A stretch of DNA of 64,000 nucleotides, taken from the NCBI GenBank assembly GCA_964499365.1, contig CAZCKU010000012.1, positions 62,001 through 126,000 on the forward strand, given 5' to 3'. The position numbers and the translations under genes were made by a program. Shown here piece by piece: positions 43,934 through 53,696 of this stretch (position 1 is the first letter of the stretch; every line of letters begins with the position of its first letter). Source of the DNA: PALSA-1316 sp964499365 (GTDB lineage Bacteria; Nitrospirota; Thermodesulfovibrionia; Thermodesulfovibrionales; UBA6898). The notes beneath the pieces were generated by a model. The model had not been told where the DNA came from. It did no database searches and was given only the letters and a program-made list of their open reading frames with translations.

Positions 43934-45562
43934 ATGCTGAAAGACGTGAGTATCAAAACCGCCCTGAGGGGCATAGCAATTTTTATTCTGGTGAGTATGT
44001 TCCTATATTCCGGAATCATTGTGTTAAGACTGTCCGGACAGAACAAAAAACTGACCCGCCTGAACAGGGAAATTGCCGTGGTATTGGTGCATGCCCAGGA
44101 GATGAAGTTTTATACCAGCCAGGTCCAGCAATTTTTTTCGGACGCGGGCGCTACGGGCAATGCTGATGCGCTTGCAGAGGCAGACAACAGTGCGAAGTCC
44201 TTCAAAGAACATCTGGCGATTGTTTTAGGCGCTGATACGGTTCCGGATCATATCACGAAGTTTAAGGATCTGGAGCCGAAATTTGAAAGGTTCTACACCC
44301 ATGGCCAAAAGATGGCCAGGGTCTATATCTCTCAGGGACGCGCCGAAGGAAATAAACTGATGGAGGAATTTGACAAGGCTTCAGCGGATATCGCACGCGG
44401 CGTTGCTGATATAGCAACGATACATGCGGATACCCTGCAGAAAAACCTTGAAGAAGTCGTTGCCAATAACGAGGCCATCAGGACGCTCGCAATAATCATC
44501 GGGTTGGTTGTGGCCGGGATGACAGCGGTCGTCATGATATGGCTTTACCGGAAGATCAGTAACCCTCTGGCCAGGGCCATTGCGGTATCAAATATGATAG
44601 CAGCCGGCGATTTGACTGCAGTGATTGAGTCGGACAGCAGGGGTGAAATAGGCGACCTGATGAGGTCTATACAGGGTATGGTTGAAAAACTGAAAACAAT
44701 TATCGCAACGATTCAATCATCGGCTCACAGCGTTGCATCGGCAAGCGAGGAGCTCAGCGCGAGCTCCTGTCAGATGTCGAAGGGGGTGGAGGAGCAGTCA
44801 CAGAGGGCTTCGCAGATAGCTACCTCGACAGCGGAAATGTCGCAGACGGTTGTCGATATTGCAAGAAATGCCACGAGCATTGCTTCTTCAGCGCAGAATT
44901 CCACGAATGTAGCACGGGAAGGGCAGTCCATTGTCGGGAAGTCGGTGGAAGAAGTACGGGGCATCGCCACGACCGTTGCCCATTTGTCAGGGCTTGTCAC
45001 GTCGCTGGGAGACAGGTCACGACAGATCGGCGATATCATCAGCGTCATTAAGGACATTGCAGATCAGACCAACCTCCTCGCCCTGAATGCAGCAATAGAG
45101 GCGGCCCGTGCCGGGGAGCAGGGCCGCGGTTTTGCGGTGGTGGCAGATGAAGTCCGCAAGCTGGCAGAACGGACGACCAAGGCAACCTCCGAGATTGGCA
45201 GCATGATCGGGACCATCCAGAGTGAGGTTGCCGTGGCGGTCGACTCGATGGATGAAGCAAGTGCCCGGGTTGATGCCGGTGTCCATGATGTCACCCTGGC
45301 CGGAGAGTCCCTGAGCAATATCGTTGAGAGCGTACTGAGTCTGCAGAACATGGTCCAGCAGATAGCGTCTGCAACAGAAGAAATGTCGACCGTATCGGAT
45401 ACCATAAGCAGTGATATTGAGACTATTGCCCGTGTATCTTCCGAGACCGCGGAAAGTTCGACCCAGGTCACCCTGTCTGCGGCGGATCTGGCGAAGCTCT
45501 CTTCTGAACTCAACCAGATTGCGGGTGCGTTCAGGATAGGCGGGACCCCTCATCTGAAATAA
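43934..45562 (+). CDS. Methyl-accepting chemotaxis protein
   Basis: A 542-residue chemoreceptor. Membrane helix 1 (about 11-33), a helical periplasmic domain (about 34-185, four-helix-bundle-like), membrane helix 2 (about 187-207), HAMP (about 208-262) and a cytoplasmic signalling domain whose tip reads IADQTNLLALNAAIEAARAGEQGRGFAVVADEVRKLAERT. No C-terminal CheR tether. GGAGATAGACA precedes the ATG. Ligand unknown. Confidence 0.93.
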   Translation: MLKDVSIKTALRGIAIFILVSMFLYSGIIVLRLSGQNKKLTRLNREIAVVLVHAQEMKFYTSQVQQFFSDAGATGNADALAEADNSAKSFKEHLAIVLGADTVPDHITKFKDLEPKFERFYTHGQKMARVYISQGRAEGNKLMEEFDKASADIARGVADIATIHADTLQKNLEEVVANNEAIRTLAIIIGLVVAGMTAVVMIWLYRKISNPLARAIAVSNMIAAGDLTAVIESDSRGEIGDLMRSIQGMVEKLKTIIATIQSSAHSVASASEELSASSCQMSKGVEEQSQRASQIATSTAEMSQTVVDIARNATSIASSAQNSTNVAREGQSIVGKSVEEVRGIATTVAHLSGLVTSLGDRSRQIGDIISVIKDIADQTNLLALNAAIEAARAGEQGRGFAVVADEVRKLAERTTKATSEIGSMIGTIQSEVAVAVDSMDEASARVDAGVHDVTLAGESLSNIVESVLSLQNMVQQIASATEEMSTVSDTISSDIETIARVSSETAESSTQVTLSAADLAKLSSELNQIAGAFRIGGTPHLK

Positions 45563-45716
45563 GTATCCACGGCTTCTGTCCGCCGAAGGCATCAGGAGGA
45601 AAGAGGTGCTCGTGCAGTGAGGACGTGACCGGGTCCGGCAGGGGACGTTACCTGTTTCGCTGCGGCCTGGCCCCCGCGGTCTCTGCCGGGGCGTTCCCGA
45701 CCGCTGTGCCGCATTT

Positions 45717-45745
45717 TTGAAAAATAGGCGGTTTTCTGTTAATAT
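45717..45745 (+). promoter_or_regulatory. Candidate promoter of the liv operon
   Basis: TTGAAA (45717-45722), 17 bases, TAATAT (45740-45745). The -10 box ends only five bases before the GTG start of livH, so the transcript would be nearly leaderless. Confidence 0.55.
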
Positions 45746-45750
45746 CTCCT

Positions 45751-46653
45751 GTGTTTCTTCAGCAGTTGATCAATGGCCTAACGCTCGGTAATGTCTATGC
45801 CCTGATTGCTCTGGGATACACCATGGTCTATGGCATTCTCGAACTGATCAACTTCGCCCACGGCGAGGTCTATATGCTGGGGGCCTATCTCGGGATCATC
45901 CTTCTGGGTTTTTTCACCGCCATCGGCCTGACGGCCTTCAGCCTGCCTCTGTCTCTCTTCCTTGTCTTTCTCCTGACCACCGTCTTCTGTGCCTCATACG
46001 GCCTGACGATCGAGAAGGTCGCCTACAAGCCGCTGCGGAACGCCCAGCGCCTCAGTCCGCTGATCAGCGCGATCGGCGTCTCGATATTCCTGCAGAACTA
46101 TGTGATGCTCACCCAGGGCACGTCGGACAAGGTCTTCCCGTCGGTCATCGGGAATGCGGGCTTCGAACTGTTTTCGACGCGGGTGACCTATCTGCAGGCC
46201 TCGATCATCGCGGTATCGGCCCTGATCATGGTCATGCTCCACCTGTTTGTGATGAAGACAAAGACGGGCAAGGCGATGCGCGCCGTGGCCCAGGACAAGG
46301 TGATGGCCTCGCTGGTCGGTATCAACATAGACCGGGTCATCTCGGTGACGTTTGTTATCGGTTCAGGACTGGCGGCCGTTGCCGGCATCATGGTGGCGAT
46401 GTACTACGGCCTGGTGAATTACTCGATCGGCTATTCTGCCGGCATCAAGGCCTTTACCGCTGCAGTGCTGGGCGGCATCGGCAGTATTCCGGGTGCCATG
46501 CTCGGCGGCATCGTGCTGGGGCTGGTCGAGAGCTTCGGCGCCAGCTACATATCGTCAGAATACAAGGACGCCTATGCCTTCGTCGTCCTGATCATCATCC
46601 TCCTGGTGAAGCCCGAGGGGCTGCTGGGAAGACGGTCCGAGGAGAAGATATGA
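45751..46653 (+). CDS. livH: Branched-chain amino acid ABC transporter permease LivH
   Basis: A 300-residue inner-membrane permease with about eight helices. It opens FLQQLINGLTLGNVYALIALGYTMVYG, the standard LivH start, so GTG 45751 is the start even though no ribosome-binding site precedes it. The cytoplasmic coupling region has KAFTAAVLGGIGSIPGAMLGG. With LivM it forms the membrane channel for leucine, isoleucine and valine, or a related substrate. Coupled to livM by an ATGA overlap. Confidence 0.92.
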   Translation: MFLQQLINGLTLGNVYALIALGYTMVYGILELINFAHGEVYMLGAYLGIILLGFFTAIGLTAFSLPLSLFLVFLLTTVFCASYGLTIEKVAYKPLRNAQRLSPLISAIGVSIFLQNYVMLTQGTSDKVFPSVIGNAGFELFSTRVTYLQASIIAVSALIMVMLHLFVMKTKTGKAMRAVAQDKVMASLVGINIDRVISVTFVIGSGLAAVAGIMVAMYYGLVNYSIGYSAGIKAFTAAVLGGIGSIPGAMLGGIVLGLVESFGASYISSEYKDAYAFVVLIIILLVKPEGLLGRRSEEKI

Positions 46654-47786
46654 TCAGGCCGACGTCGACCGGGTCCCGGGTGCTGCTGTCTTTCGGCATG
46701 GCCCTCTGGCTGTCGCTGCTCTTTCTGCCTTTCAGGGGGATCAGGGCTGCTGCGGTATTGTTTGTCGCCCTGGCGGCCGCGATCCCGTTATCCTACCTGC
46801 TGCTGCGGGGGATCAGGAATCTGGCCCCGGTTGTCCAGGGTATGCGCCGGCACCTTTCCGGGGGCAGTCTCCTGCAGACCCGGCTCCTCAGCGGCGTTCT
46901 GCTGCTGGCGGTGGTCGTCATGCCTTTTGCAGCCCAGGACTATATCATCGACATTGCGGTCATTGCAGGGATCTATATTATCCTTGCGCTCGGCCTCAAT
47001 GTCGTCGTCGGTTTTACCGGGCTGCTGAACCTTGGCTTTGTAGCCTTTTATGCCATCGGCGCCTACAGCTATGCCCTGCTGAATACGAAGGCGGGCATGG
47101 GCTTCTGGTCTGCCCTGCCGGTCTCGGTGCTGCTGGCCACGGCTGCGGGGTTCCTGCTGGCGGCGCCTGCGGTGCGGCTGCGGGGAGACTATCTCGCCCT
47201 TGTCACCCTGGGGTTCGGAGAGATCGTCCGGCTGGTCCTGAATAACTGGGACAGCTTCACCCGCGGACCGAACGGGATATCCGGCATCGCTCCTCCGCAT
47301 ATCTTCACCCTGCCGCTCGACAGGCTTTCGCATTATTACTATCTTGTCCTGTTCTTCGTGGTCCTTGCGGTTGTGGTGATGAGGCGGGTTGAGGAGTCGA
47401 AGACCGGACGGGCCTGGGTCGCCATCAGGGAGGACGAGATAGCCTCTGCTGCCATGGGCATCAATACCACCCTCTACAAGCTCTACTCCTGCTCGTTTGC
47501 GGCCTTCTGGGCCGGTCTGGCCGGAAGTCTTTTTGCCGCCAAGATGCGGTTCGTCTCTCCGGAGAGTTTTTCGTTCATGGAGTCTGTCCTTATACTCTGT
47601 ATGGTCATTATCGGCGGACTCGGCAGTATTGCGGGCGTCATCATTGGGGCGGTCGTGCTGGTCTTTCTTCCGGAGGTGCTGCGCGAGGTCCAGATGTACC
47701 GGATGCTGGCCCTCGGCTGCGGGCTCGTCTTTCTGATGGTCTTTCGGCCCCAGGGGCTTTTCGGAGGCCGCAATGCAGCTTCTTGA
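46650..47786 (+). CDS. livM: Branched-chain amino acid ABC transporter permease LivM
   Basis: A 378-residue permease with two extra N-terminal helices, then the LivM core: DIAVIAGIYIILALGLNVVVGFTGLLNLG, RGDYLALVTLGFGEIVRLVLNN, and the coupling motif LGSIAGVIIGA. Starts in an ATGA overlap with livH and overlaps livG by 14 bp. Confidence 0.92.
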   Translation: MIRPTSTGSRVLLSFGMALWLSLLFLPFRGIRAAAVLFVALAAAIPLSYLLLRGIRNLAPVVQGMRRHLSGGSLLQTRLLSGVLLLAVVVMPFAAQDYIIDIAVIAGIYIILALGLNVVVGFTGLLNLGFVAFYAIGAYSYALLNTKAGMGFWSALPVSVLLATAAGFLLAAPAVRLRGDYLALVTLGFGEIVRLVLNNWDSFTRGPNGISGIAPPHIFTLPLDRLSHYYYLVLFFVVLAVVVMRRVEESKTGRAWVAIREDEIASAAMGINTTLYKLYSCSFAAFWAGLAGSLFAAKMRFVSPESFSFMESVLILCMVIIGGLGSIAGVIIGAVVLVFLPEVLREVQMYRMLALGCGLVFLMVFRPQGLFGGRNAAS

Positions 47787-48537
47787 GGTCAGGGCCCTCT
47801 CGAAGCATTTCGGGGGCATCAGGGCGATCGAAGAGATAAGCTTCTCGGTCAGGGGGGAGGTAATCCTGAGCATCATCGGCCCGAACGGCGCCGGCAAGAC
47901 AACGCTCTTCAACTGCCTCACCGGTTTCATGAAGCCGACGAGGGGCAGCATCCTCCTTGCCGAAGAGGACATTTCCGCTCTCTCTCCCGCAGCGATCAAC
48001 AGGCGGGGCATTGCCAGGACGTTCCAGAACATCAGGCTGTTCCGGGAGATGACGGTGATCGAGAATGTCATGGTGTCCCAGCATGCGATGATCAGCTACG
48101 GCCTGATCGCCTCCCTGCTCAGGACGCCGTCCTTCAGGCGCGACGAAAAGGGGGTGCGGGAGAAGTCGTACGAGTATCTCGAACTTCTGGGGCTCGAGCA
48201 GTATGCCGGCAAGATCTCGGGAAGCCTTTCATACGGGGCGCAGAGAAGGATCGAGATCGCACGTGCCCTGGCGACGGGCGCCTCGATAATCCTTCTCGAC
48301 GAGCCGACTGCGGGGATGAACCCCCAGGAGACGGACGGCATGATGGGCCTGATCAGCAACCTCCGGCGCATGGGCAGGACGGTCCTCCTGATCGAGCATG
48401 ACATGAAGGTGGTGATGGGAATCTCCGACAGGGTTGTGGTGCTTGACCACGGCGTGAAGATTGCCGAGGGTGCTCCCGCAGACATACGGAACAACCCCCT
48501 GGTCATCGAGGCCTATCTCGGCAAGGAGACGGACTAA
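47773..48537 (+). CDS. livG: Branched-chain amino acid ABC transporter ATP-binding protein LivG
   Basis: A 254-residue ATPase: Walker A GPNGAGKTT, signature SLSYGAQRRIEIARAL, Walker B IILLDEPTAGMNP, switch His in LIEHDMKVV. The typical LivG insertion GIARTFQNIRLF is present. Pairs with LivF on the LivHM dimer. Confidence 0.93.
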   Translation: MQLLEVRALSKHFGGIRAIEEISFSVRGEVILSIIGPNGAGKTTLFNCLTGFMKPTRGSILLAEEDISALSPAAINRRGIARTFQNIRLFREMTVIENVMVSQHAMISYGLIASLLRTPSFRRDEKGVREKSYEYLELLGLEQYAGKISGSLSYGAQRRIEIARALATGASIILLDEPTAGMNPQETDGMMGLISNLRRMGRTVLLIEHDMKVVMGISDRVVVLDHGVKIAEGAPADIRNNPLVIEAYLGKETD

Positions 48538-48543
48538 GCGCCC

Positions 48544-49242
48544 ATGCTGAAACTCGAGAATATCCATACCTTCTACGGACCGATCAATGCGCTCAGGGGC
48601 ATCGATCTGGAGGTCGGCAGGGGGGAGATCGTCTCTCTTATCGGCAGCAACGGTGCAGGGAAATCAACCTGCCTGATGACCATATCAGGCGTGCTGCATC
48701 CGGCCGAGGGCAGGATCCTGCTCAACGGGGAAGACATCTCCGGCGAGCCGCCTCACCAGGTTGTCCAGAGGGGCATCAGTCATGTGCCCGAGGGCAGGAG
48801 GATCTTCCCGAAACTGACGGTCCTTGAAAATCTCCAGATGGGGGCCTTCCTCGAAAAGGGTGATCCGCGCCGGTCACTTGCTGAGGTCTTCGGACTCTTC
48901 CCGATCCTGAAGGAGAGGGCCGGGCAGTACGGCGGCACGCTGAGCGGCGGGGAGCAGCAGATGCTGGCCATAGGCAGGGCGCTGATGTCGGACCCTGAGA
49001 TCCTGATCCTGGATGAACCCTCGCTCGGGCTCGCGCCGATCATGGTCTCGAAGATCTTCAGGACGATCCACGAGATCAACGCCCGGGGGGTCACCGTGAT
49101 GCTGGTTGAACAGAACGCAAAGGCAGCGCTGAAACTCTCCCACCGGGGCTATGTGCTCGAAAGCGGAGCAATCACCCTCCATGGCAGGAGCGACGAACTT
49201 CTGGACAACGAGAAGGTCAGGCACGCCTATCTGGGAGAATAG
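48544..49242 (+). CDS. livF: Branched-chain amino acid ABC transporter ATP-binding protein LivF
   Basis: A 232-residue ATPase: Walker A GSNGAGKST, Q-loop region, signature LSGGEQQMLAIGRAL, Walker B LILDEPSLGLAP, and switch region MLVEQNAKAAL. It ends the cluster. No livK/livJ binding-protein gene follows or precedes in this window. Confidence 0.93.
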   Translation: MLKLENIHTFYGPINALRGIDLEVGRGEIVSLIGSNGAGKSTCLMTISGVLHPAEGRILLNGEDISGEPPHQVVQRGISHVPEGRRIFPKLTVLENLQMGAFLEKGDPRRSLAEVFGLFPILKERAGQYGGTLSGGEQQMLAIGRALMSDPEILILDEPSLGLAPIMVSKIFRTIHEINARGVTVMLVEQNAKAALKLSHRGYVLESGAITLHGRSDELLDNEKVRHAYLGE

Positions 49243-49390
49243 GGGGACGACCCCTGTCCGGCACCTGAAATCTCCGTGGCGGACAGCAGGGCGCATTCGT
49301 TTAATCTGCCGATAGAGTCTGCGTTGCCCCTGATACGCAACATCTCAGGGATCCATGACGAAATGGGGGTTTCCGATTGAAAATAAGCAC

Positions 49391-49418
49391 CATAAATGAA
49401 GAATGAAGGTTTGACCCC
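49391..49418 (+). repeat. Dispersed 28-bp repeat, copy 2
   Basis: CATAAATGAAGAATGAAGG followed by TTTGACCCC. Same orientation as copy 1, opposite to copy 3; lies 74 bp before the C39-peptidase gene. Confidence 0.75.
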
Positions 49419-49491
49419 GACCAGCTCGCTTTCATTCATCGAAAGGGCACTCATCGGAGCACAGTTGAAGAACCAATATGAGCAATAATAC

Positions 49492-50319
49492 ATGAAGCAG
49501 TTACTACCATACTTCCAAGCATTCGGTGTGATGTTCGTTGGATTCATTGGAGCCTTTTTGGGGCGTCAAGTGTCAAAAACGCGGTGGCATCTTTGGGCGA
49601 TTGCTTATATCATTCCACTTATTCTGATGCTGGCAATTGCAATCACGCGGTGGATACCGAAATTGGAATTCACTATTCCTTTCAGATGGATAATGGCTAG
49701 TCGAATGGAACTTGTCATTCTGGCATTTCTGACCACATTCACATTGACCATCACAGTGTCCCGGCTTGCCGCAAAGCGCTTGCGAATACTTGTGGATTTC
49801 TTGAAATGGCTGATTGTTTTTTACTGCTGCTTGCCTTTTCTGATGCCGGCGCTTCACTATGCCAATCATCGAGGCATAAAGACGCTGATCAACAAGAAGG
49901 GCATCTGCATACAAAGCAACGACTACACCTGCGGACCCGCGGCCGCTGTCACAGCCCTACGACGGCTCGGGGTTCCGGCTGAAGAAGGCGAACTCGCCAT
50001 TTTGGCACACACAACCCGTATTATCGGGACAGAGCCTGATTCCCTCTGTTCCGCCATAAGTGAACGCTATCATGCCGATGGAATACAATGCAACTATCGG
50101 AGTTATCGCTCAATATCAGATCTTAAGCAGCTACCAGTGATCGCAATGGTGAAGTATTCATTTCTGCTTAATCACTATGTGACAGTTCTTGCGGTAACCG
50201 ATACAACCATCGAGGTCGGCGACCCTCTTGAAGGGAAACGCGTCCTCAGCCATGGTAAGTTCAACGAGATGTGGCGTAACGTTGGTATCGTTATAGAGAA
50301 GGTAACTACTCCGAAATAA
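49492..50319 (+). CDS. Membrane protein with C39-type cysteine peptidase domain
   Basis: A 275-residue protein. Four predicted helices in residues 8-25, 35-52, 72-92 and 102-122, then a papain-like domain of the C39 (double-glycine leader peptidase) type: Gln141 and Cys147 in CIQSNDYTCGPAAAV, His228 in LNHYVTVLAV and Asp244 in EVGDPLEG. In bacteriocin exporters this domain trims leader peptides, but it is normally joined to an ABC transporter; here it is alone on a membrane anchor. No peptide precursor was recognised. AT-richer than the flanking liv genes. Confidence 0.82.
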   Translation: MKQLLPYFQAFGVMFVGFIGAFLGRQVSKTRWHLWAIAYIIPLILMLAIAITRWIPKLEFTIPFRWIMASRMELVILAFLTTFTLTITVSRLAAKRLRILVDFLKWLIVFYCCLPFLMPALHYANHRGIKTLINKKGICIQSNDYTCGPAAAVTALRRLGVPAEEGELAILAHTTRIIGTEPDSLCSAISERYHADGIQCNYRSYRSISDLKQLPVIAMVKYSFLLNHYVTVLAVTDTTIEVGDPLEGKRVLSHGKFNEMWRNVGIVIEKVTTPK

Positions 50320-50403
50320 TGAATCTGGAAATCGAACATTTTCGCGTTAGCCTTAGAAATCTATCAGGATGAAAAGTGGGGGAAGATATACTGAAGTTAA
50401 TTC

Positions 50404-50432
50404 TTTTCAAGAAATAGTAGCTATGTTATGAT
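50404..50432 (+). promoter_or_regulatory. Candidate promoter before the propeller/HEAT gene
   Basis: TTTTCA (50404-50409), 17 bases, TATGAT (50427-50432), in the 179-bp gap after the C39-peptidase gene. Confidence 0.45.
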
Positions 50433-50498
50433 CATACCCATAATGGGGAAACCACTTTTCGGGTCTAGATACGCAGGGGATTGGGCAGGCCACTCTCA

Positions 50499-53400
50499 AT
50501 GAATACACAAACCTGGCGCACCCTGAAAATCGGCAACACTATACGCTTCTTGTCTATCTTCGTGGTGTTATGCCTTCTCGTCTATTACTCGGTCTGGTCT
50601 GCCGACAGAGGGGCGCAGATACATGGACCATCCAGAATGGTTGCCGGCCCCGAGAATTCAATTTACGTTATGGTAGATGGTTCTTTGATCCGTGCCTCCT
50701 CCAGCGGGGAAGTGCTGGCTGACATTAAGCTGAAAAGGGAGTACTCGGTCCCGGACCCGATTGCGGACCTATACGTTGAACCAAGCGGGGAAATAATCCT
50801 GGGGATTGCCAATTCTCAGAAGATAATCAGACTCTCTCCGGACGGAAGGGAGCTGGTGGCCTATCCATTCAAACCCTTTAGTCCTCCGCCGGGGTATCTT
50901 CCGTATTTCAAGTTTACGAAAAATCCGGCTGCCGGGATATTCTACCTTTCAGATTCACATGCAAACACCCTTCGACTCTTCAATCAGGAGGACGGGGAAA
51001 TTGCTGTCTGGAAACGGCCCAGGGACGCAAAGGAAGTTGCTGGCGATGAAACAGGCAACAAGGATCCGGCTGCAACGTCCTTCTTCTGGCCTAATCGCGT
51101 CGATTATTATCAGAATTATTTGTTTGTTGTCGATACGAATAATGAACGAGTGCTTCGACTTCAGCCTGACGGAACACTCAGTAAAACCATCTATCCCTCA
51201 GCGAATGAAAGAACTGCCTTTAACCGTCCAACAGACCTTTCCGTAAATGGCAATACTCTCTTCGTCATCAGCAGAACTCCTGATGGAGAAGGCGGCGTTA
51301 TTTCTGCGATAGATATGGAAACCGATAAACGGTGGCGGTTCGATCTGAACGGTGCGGCGTTCGTAACTGGGGGCAAAGACAAAACTATTGTTCCCGAAGA
51401 TATTCTCGCCAGAGAAAACGATCTGTTGGTATCAGATCAAAACCTGATGAAAATTTACAGGTTCTCCAAAGAAGGGAAGTATCTGGGGGTCTTCGGGCAA
51501 GAATCTTTTCTCAATGTCCTCCGCAGAACAACGATAAAACAGCGTTTCTTTCAGTGGGGGAAACCGCTATCAATACTCTGCATGATAATAGTACTGCTGG
51601 CCCTTTGGCGGAAGAGCAGGATGCAGAAAAAGGGGACCCCTCACGCAGCCGAGCCGCTGACGAAGGGGGCCTCCTTGTTTCAGGCACGGGTGAACAGACG
51701 CACTGTTGTGCTCGTGCTGCTGATTGCGATTTCTGCCTCGATAGCTTTGGCCTGGAGCGCCGGAGTGCTTCCAAAATGGGACGTACGGTACGCGGTCACG
51801 CCTCTGCTATTTCTATTTCCGTTACTCCATGCCTTCTTTATCTTTGCGCCCTTGCTTGTAGTTCTGTGGGGCAGTTATTGCGTCTTCAGGAAGATGAGGA
51901 AGACGAAGCGTCCTGCACTCATCGGTCCAATATTTGTGATATGTATTCTGCTCCTCTTGGCAGTAACAGCGATGCTTTCGGTACGAATCCCCCTTCTGCC
52001 GGATATAATCACGAGACCTTTGGCAAATGCGATGCTGTATCTGGGCATGGGGGACCATGATCTTTATATCAGGCTAAGCAGGCTCGGAGACAGGACTTCC
52101 GTACCCTCCCTGATAGAGGCGCTCAGGAGAGAGCAGCAGGGGGGGCTTGCCGAACATAACAGAAATATCATTTTGTCGGCTCTCCGAAGCATAACCCGCA
52201 ATGATTTCGGAAACAATTACACCGAATGGGAGACATGGTGGGCGGGGAACAAGAATAAAACCGCGGACGATTGGAAAATCAGTGGTCTTGATCGAGCAGG
52301 ATATGCAGTTTCGGGTTATCCCTCAAGAGATGCCGTAGCGGCGCTGATTGATGCAATGGCATATGCGGAACCGGTTCCGGGTGCAAGAGAGTATCTTGTG
52401 CAAAATGCGGAAACTCTTCTCCTAAAGCTGCCGGCGGAAGACGTTATCGAGGTAATCAGGAATAAGCTGAATGACAACAGTGCTGTCAATACTAGGATTG
52501 GCATCGCCAGGGCGCTTGGGGCCCTTGGAAATCAGGTCGCCGTGCCCTTCCTGAAAGCTTTACTGACTGATGAAGATCAGATCGTCAGAAGCATGGCGGT
52601 TTTCTCGCTTAACAAGATACAACGCGCATTGATAAAGGCGCCGGCCGGCCATTTTGTTATGTACGAGATTTCGACCGGAGACTATGCCCGCTATACGGAA
52701 TTGAGTCCTGACCGTCGATATCTGTATTTTGCGACGGGTTTTAAGATCACAAAGCTGGACCTGCAAACCGGAAAGACAGTCTGGGCTTACAATAGTCAGT
52801 CGGAAATCGGCTCCGAATTGGTGGCACGGGAGCGTGAAGTGCTTTATTACGGCTACGACGGAACAGTCAATTGTATCGACACCACCAGAGGGACTCTGAT
52901 CTGGAGATATCAATCCGAGGGCACAACCTATCGATATCATAGCAAAGTCGTTGTTGCAGGAGATACAGCATATATGGGAGTGGAACACTATGTCAGGGCG
53001 GTTGATATTGAGAGCGGAAGGATTAAATGGTCGGCAAAAGTATTGCCCTCGTCCGGTCTTATAACCTGCTTGGCTGGCAACGTCTTTGTCGCTACGCGGG
53101 AGGGACAGCTGCTGAAGATCACCCCCGGCGGAAAGGAGCTCGGTAAGGTTGATATAGGCGGATGGCCGTATAGCCTGGAAGCATATGACGGCCTTCTCTA
53201 TGTTACTTACAAATCCGAGCCGGCCTATTTGAAGGTATTTTCTTCGGAAAAACTCGAGCTGATGATGAATTTGTGGATAGGCCAGCGATTTTCGTCAGCG
53301 CGCATTGTTGTGAATGAAACCACCGTGGTAATTCCTGAAAATTATCGCCTCACGTCCTTTGATCGTAAGAAGGGCGTGCAGCGATGGTCTATTGAGGAGC

Positions 53401-53585
53401 GGGACTTGGGGCCCATTTCATTGTCCGAAACTCTTCTGGCCACTGGAGATGAACTGCGGGATCCCGTGACGGGTGCGCTCCTCCATAAATACAACATCGG
53501 CAGGATTGCGCATACGCGTCTTTTTGAAAGCATGTACGTAGTCAGCGATTATGCCGGTAAACTTTTCGTTCTCAGATTACCATGA
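50499..53585 (+). CDS. Large membrane protein: NHL-like propeller, helices, HEAT repeats, PQQ-like propeller
   Basis: A 1028-residue protein of mixed architecture. Membrane anchor (about 15-35); a beta-propeller of NHL type (about 40-335; repeats such as YLFVVDTNNERVLRLQPDG); four membrane helices (about 355-372, 400-425, 433-465, 478-500); HEAT-like helical repeats (about 535-705, with RIGIARALGALGNQVAVPFLKALLTDEDQIVRSMAVFSL); and a C-terminal PQQ-like propeller (about 715-1028; repeated K-T-V-W-A-Y, G-T-L-I-W-R-Y, G-R-I-K-W-S-A). No catalytic motif is seen, so it is likely a scaffold or envelope sensor. ATG 50499 is preferred to the TTG at 50481. It sits between two peptidase-like genes. 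Confidence 0.75.
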   Translation: MNTQTWRTLKIGNTIRFLSIFVVLCLLVYYSVWSADRGAQIHGPSRMVAGPENSIYVMVDGSLIRASSSGEVLADIKLKREYSVPDPIADLYVEPSGEIILGIANSQKIIRLSPDGRELVAYPFKPFSPPPGYLPYFKFTKNPAAGIFYLSDSHANTLRLFNQEDGEIAVWKRPRDAKEVAGDETGNKDPAATSFFWPNRVDYYQNYLFVVDTNNERVLRLQPDGTLSKTIYPSANERTAFNRPTDLSVNGNTLFVISRTPDGEGGVISAIDMETDKRWRFDLNGAAFVTGGKDKTIVPEDILARENDLLVSDQNLMKIYRFSKEGKYLGVFGQESFLNVLRRTTIKQRFFQWGKPLSILCMIIVLLALWRKSRMQKKGTPHAAEPLTKGASLFQARVNRRTVVLVLLIAISASIALAWSAGVLPKWDVRYAVTPLLFLFPLLHAFFIFAPLLVVLWGSYCVFRKMRKTKRPALIGPIFVICILLLLAVTAMLSVRIPLLPDIITRPLANAMLYLGMGDHDLYIRLSRLGDRTSVPSLIEALRREQQGGLAEHNRNIILSALRSITRNDFGNNYTEWETWWAGNKNKTADDWKISGLDRAGYAVSGYPSRDAVAALIDAMAYAEPVPGAREYLVQNAETLLLKLPAEDVIEVIRNKLNDNSAVNTRIGIARALGALGNQVAVPFLKALLTDEDQIVRSMAVFSLNKIQRALIKAPAGHFVMYEISTGDYARYTELSPDRRYLYFATGFKITKLDLQTGKTVWAYNSQSEIGSELVAREREVLYYGYDGTVNCIDTTRGTLIWRYQSEGTTYRYHSKVVVAGDTAYMGVEHYVRAVDIESGRIKWSAKVLPSSGLITCLAGNVFVATREGQLLKITPGGKELGKVDIGGWPYSLEAYDGLLYVTYKSEPAYLKVFSSEKLELMMNLWIGQRFSSARIVVNETTVVIPENYRLTSFDRKKGVQRWSIEERDLGPISLSETLLATGDELRDPVTGALLHKYNIGRIAHTRLFESMYVVSDYAGKLFVLRLP

Positions 53586-53696
53586 TTCATGGCATGGCAG
53601 TCGTCCTTTTTGCCATCTTGCGCCTTAATTCCGGAGCACATGAGCCATGGCGCTATGGACTTAAATGTCGGCGAAAGAAGATAAAATAACATATCC

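Noticed and set aside
46788..48071. A 427-codon frame on the minus strand
   Set aside because: Antisense to livM/livG, low complexity and highly charged.
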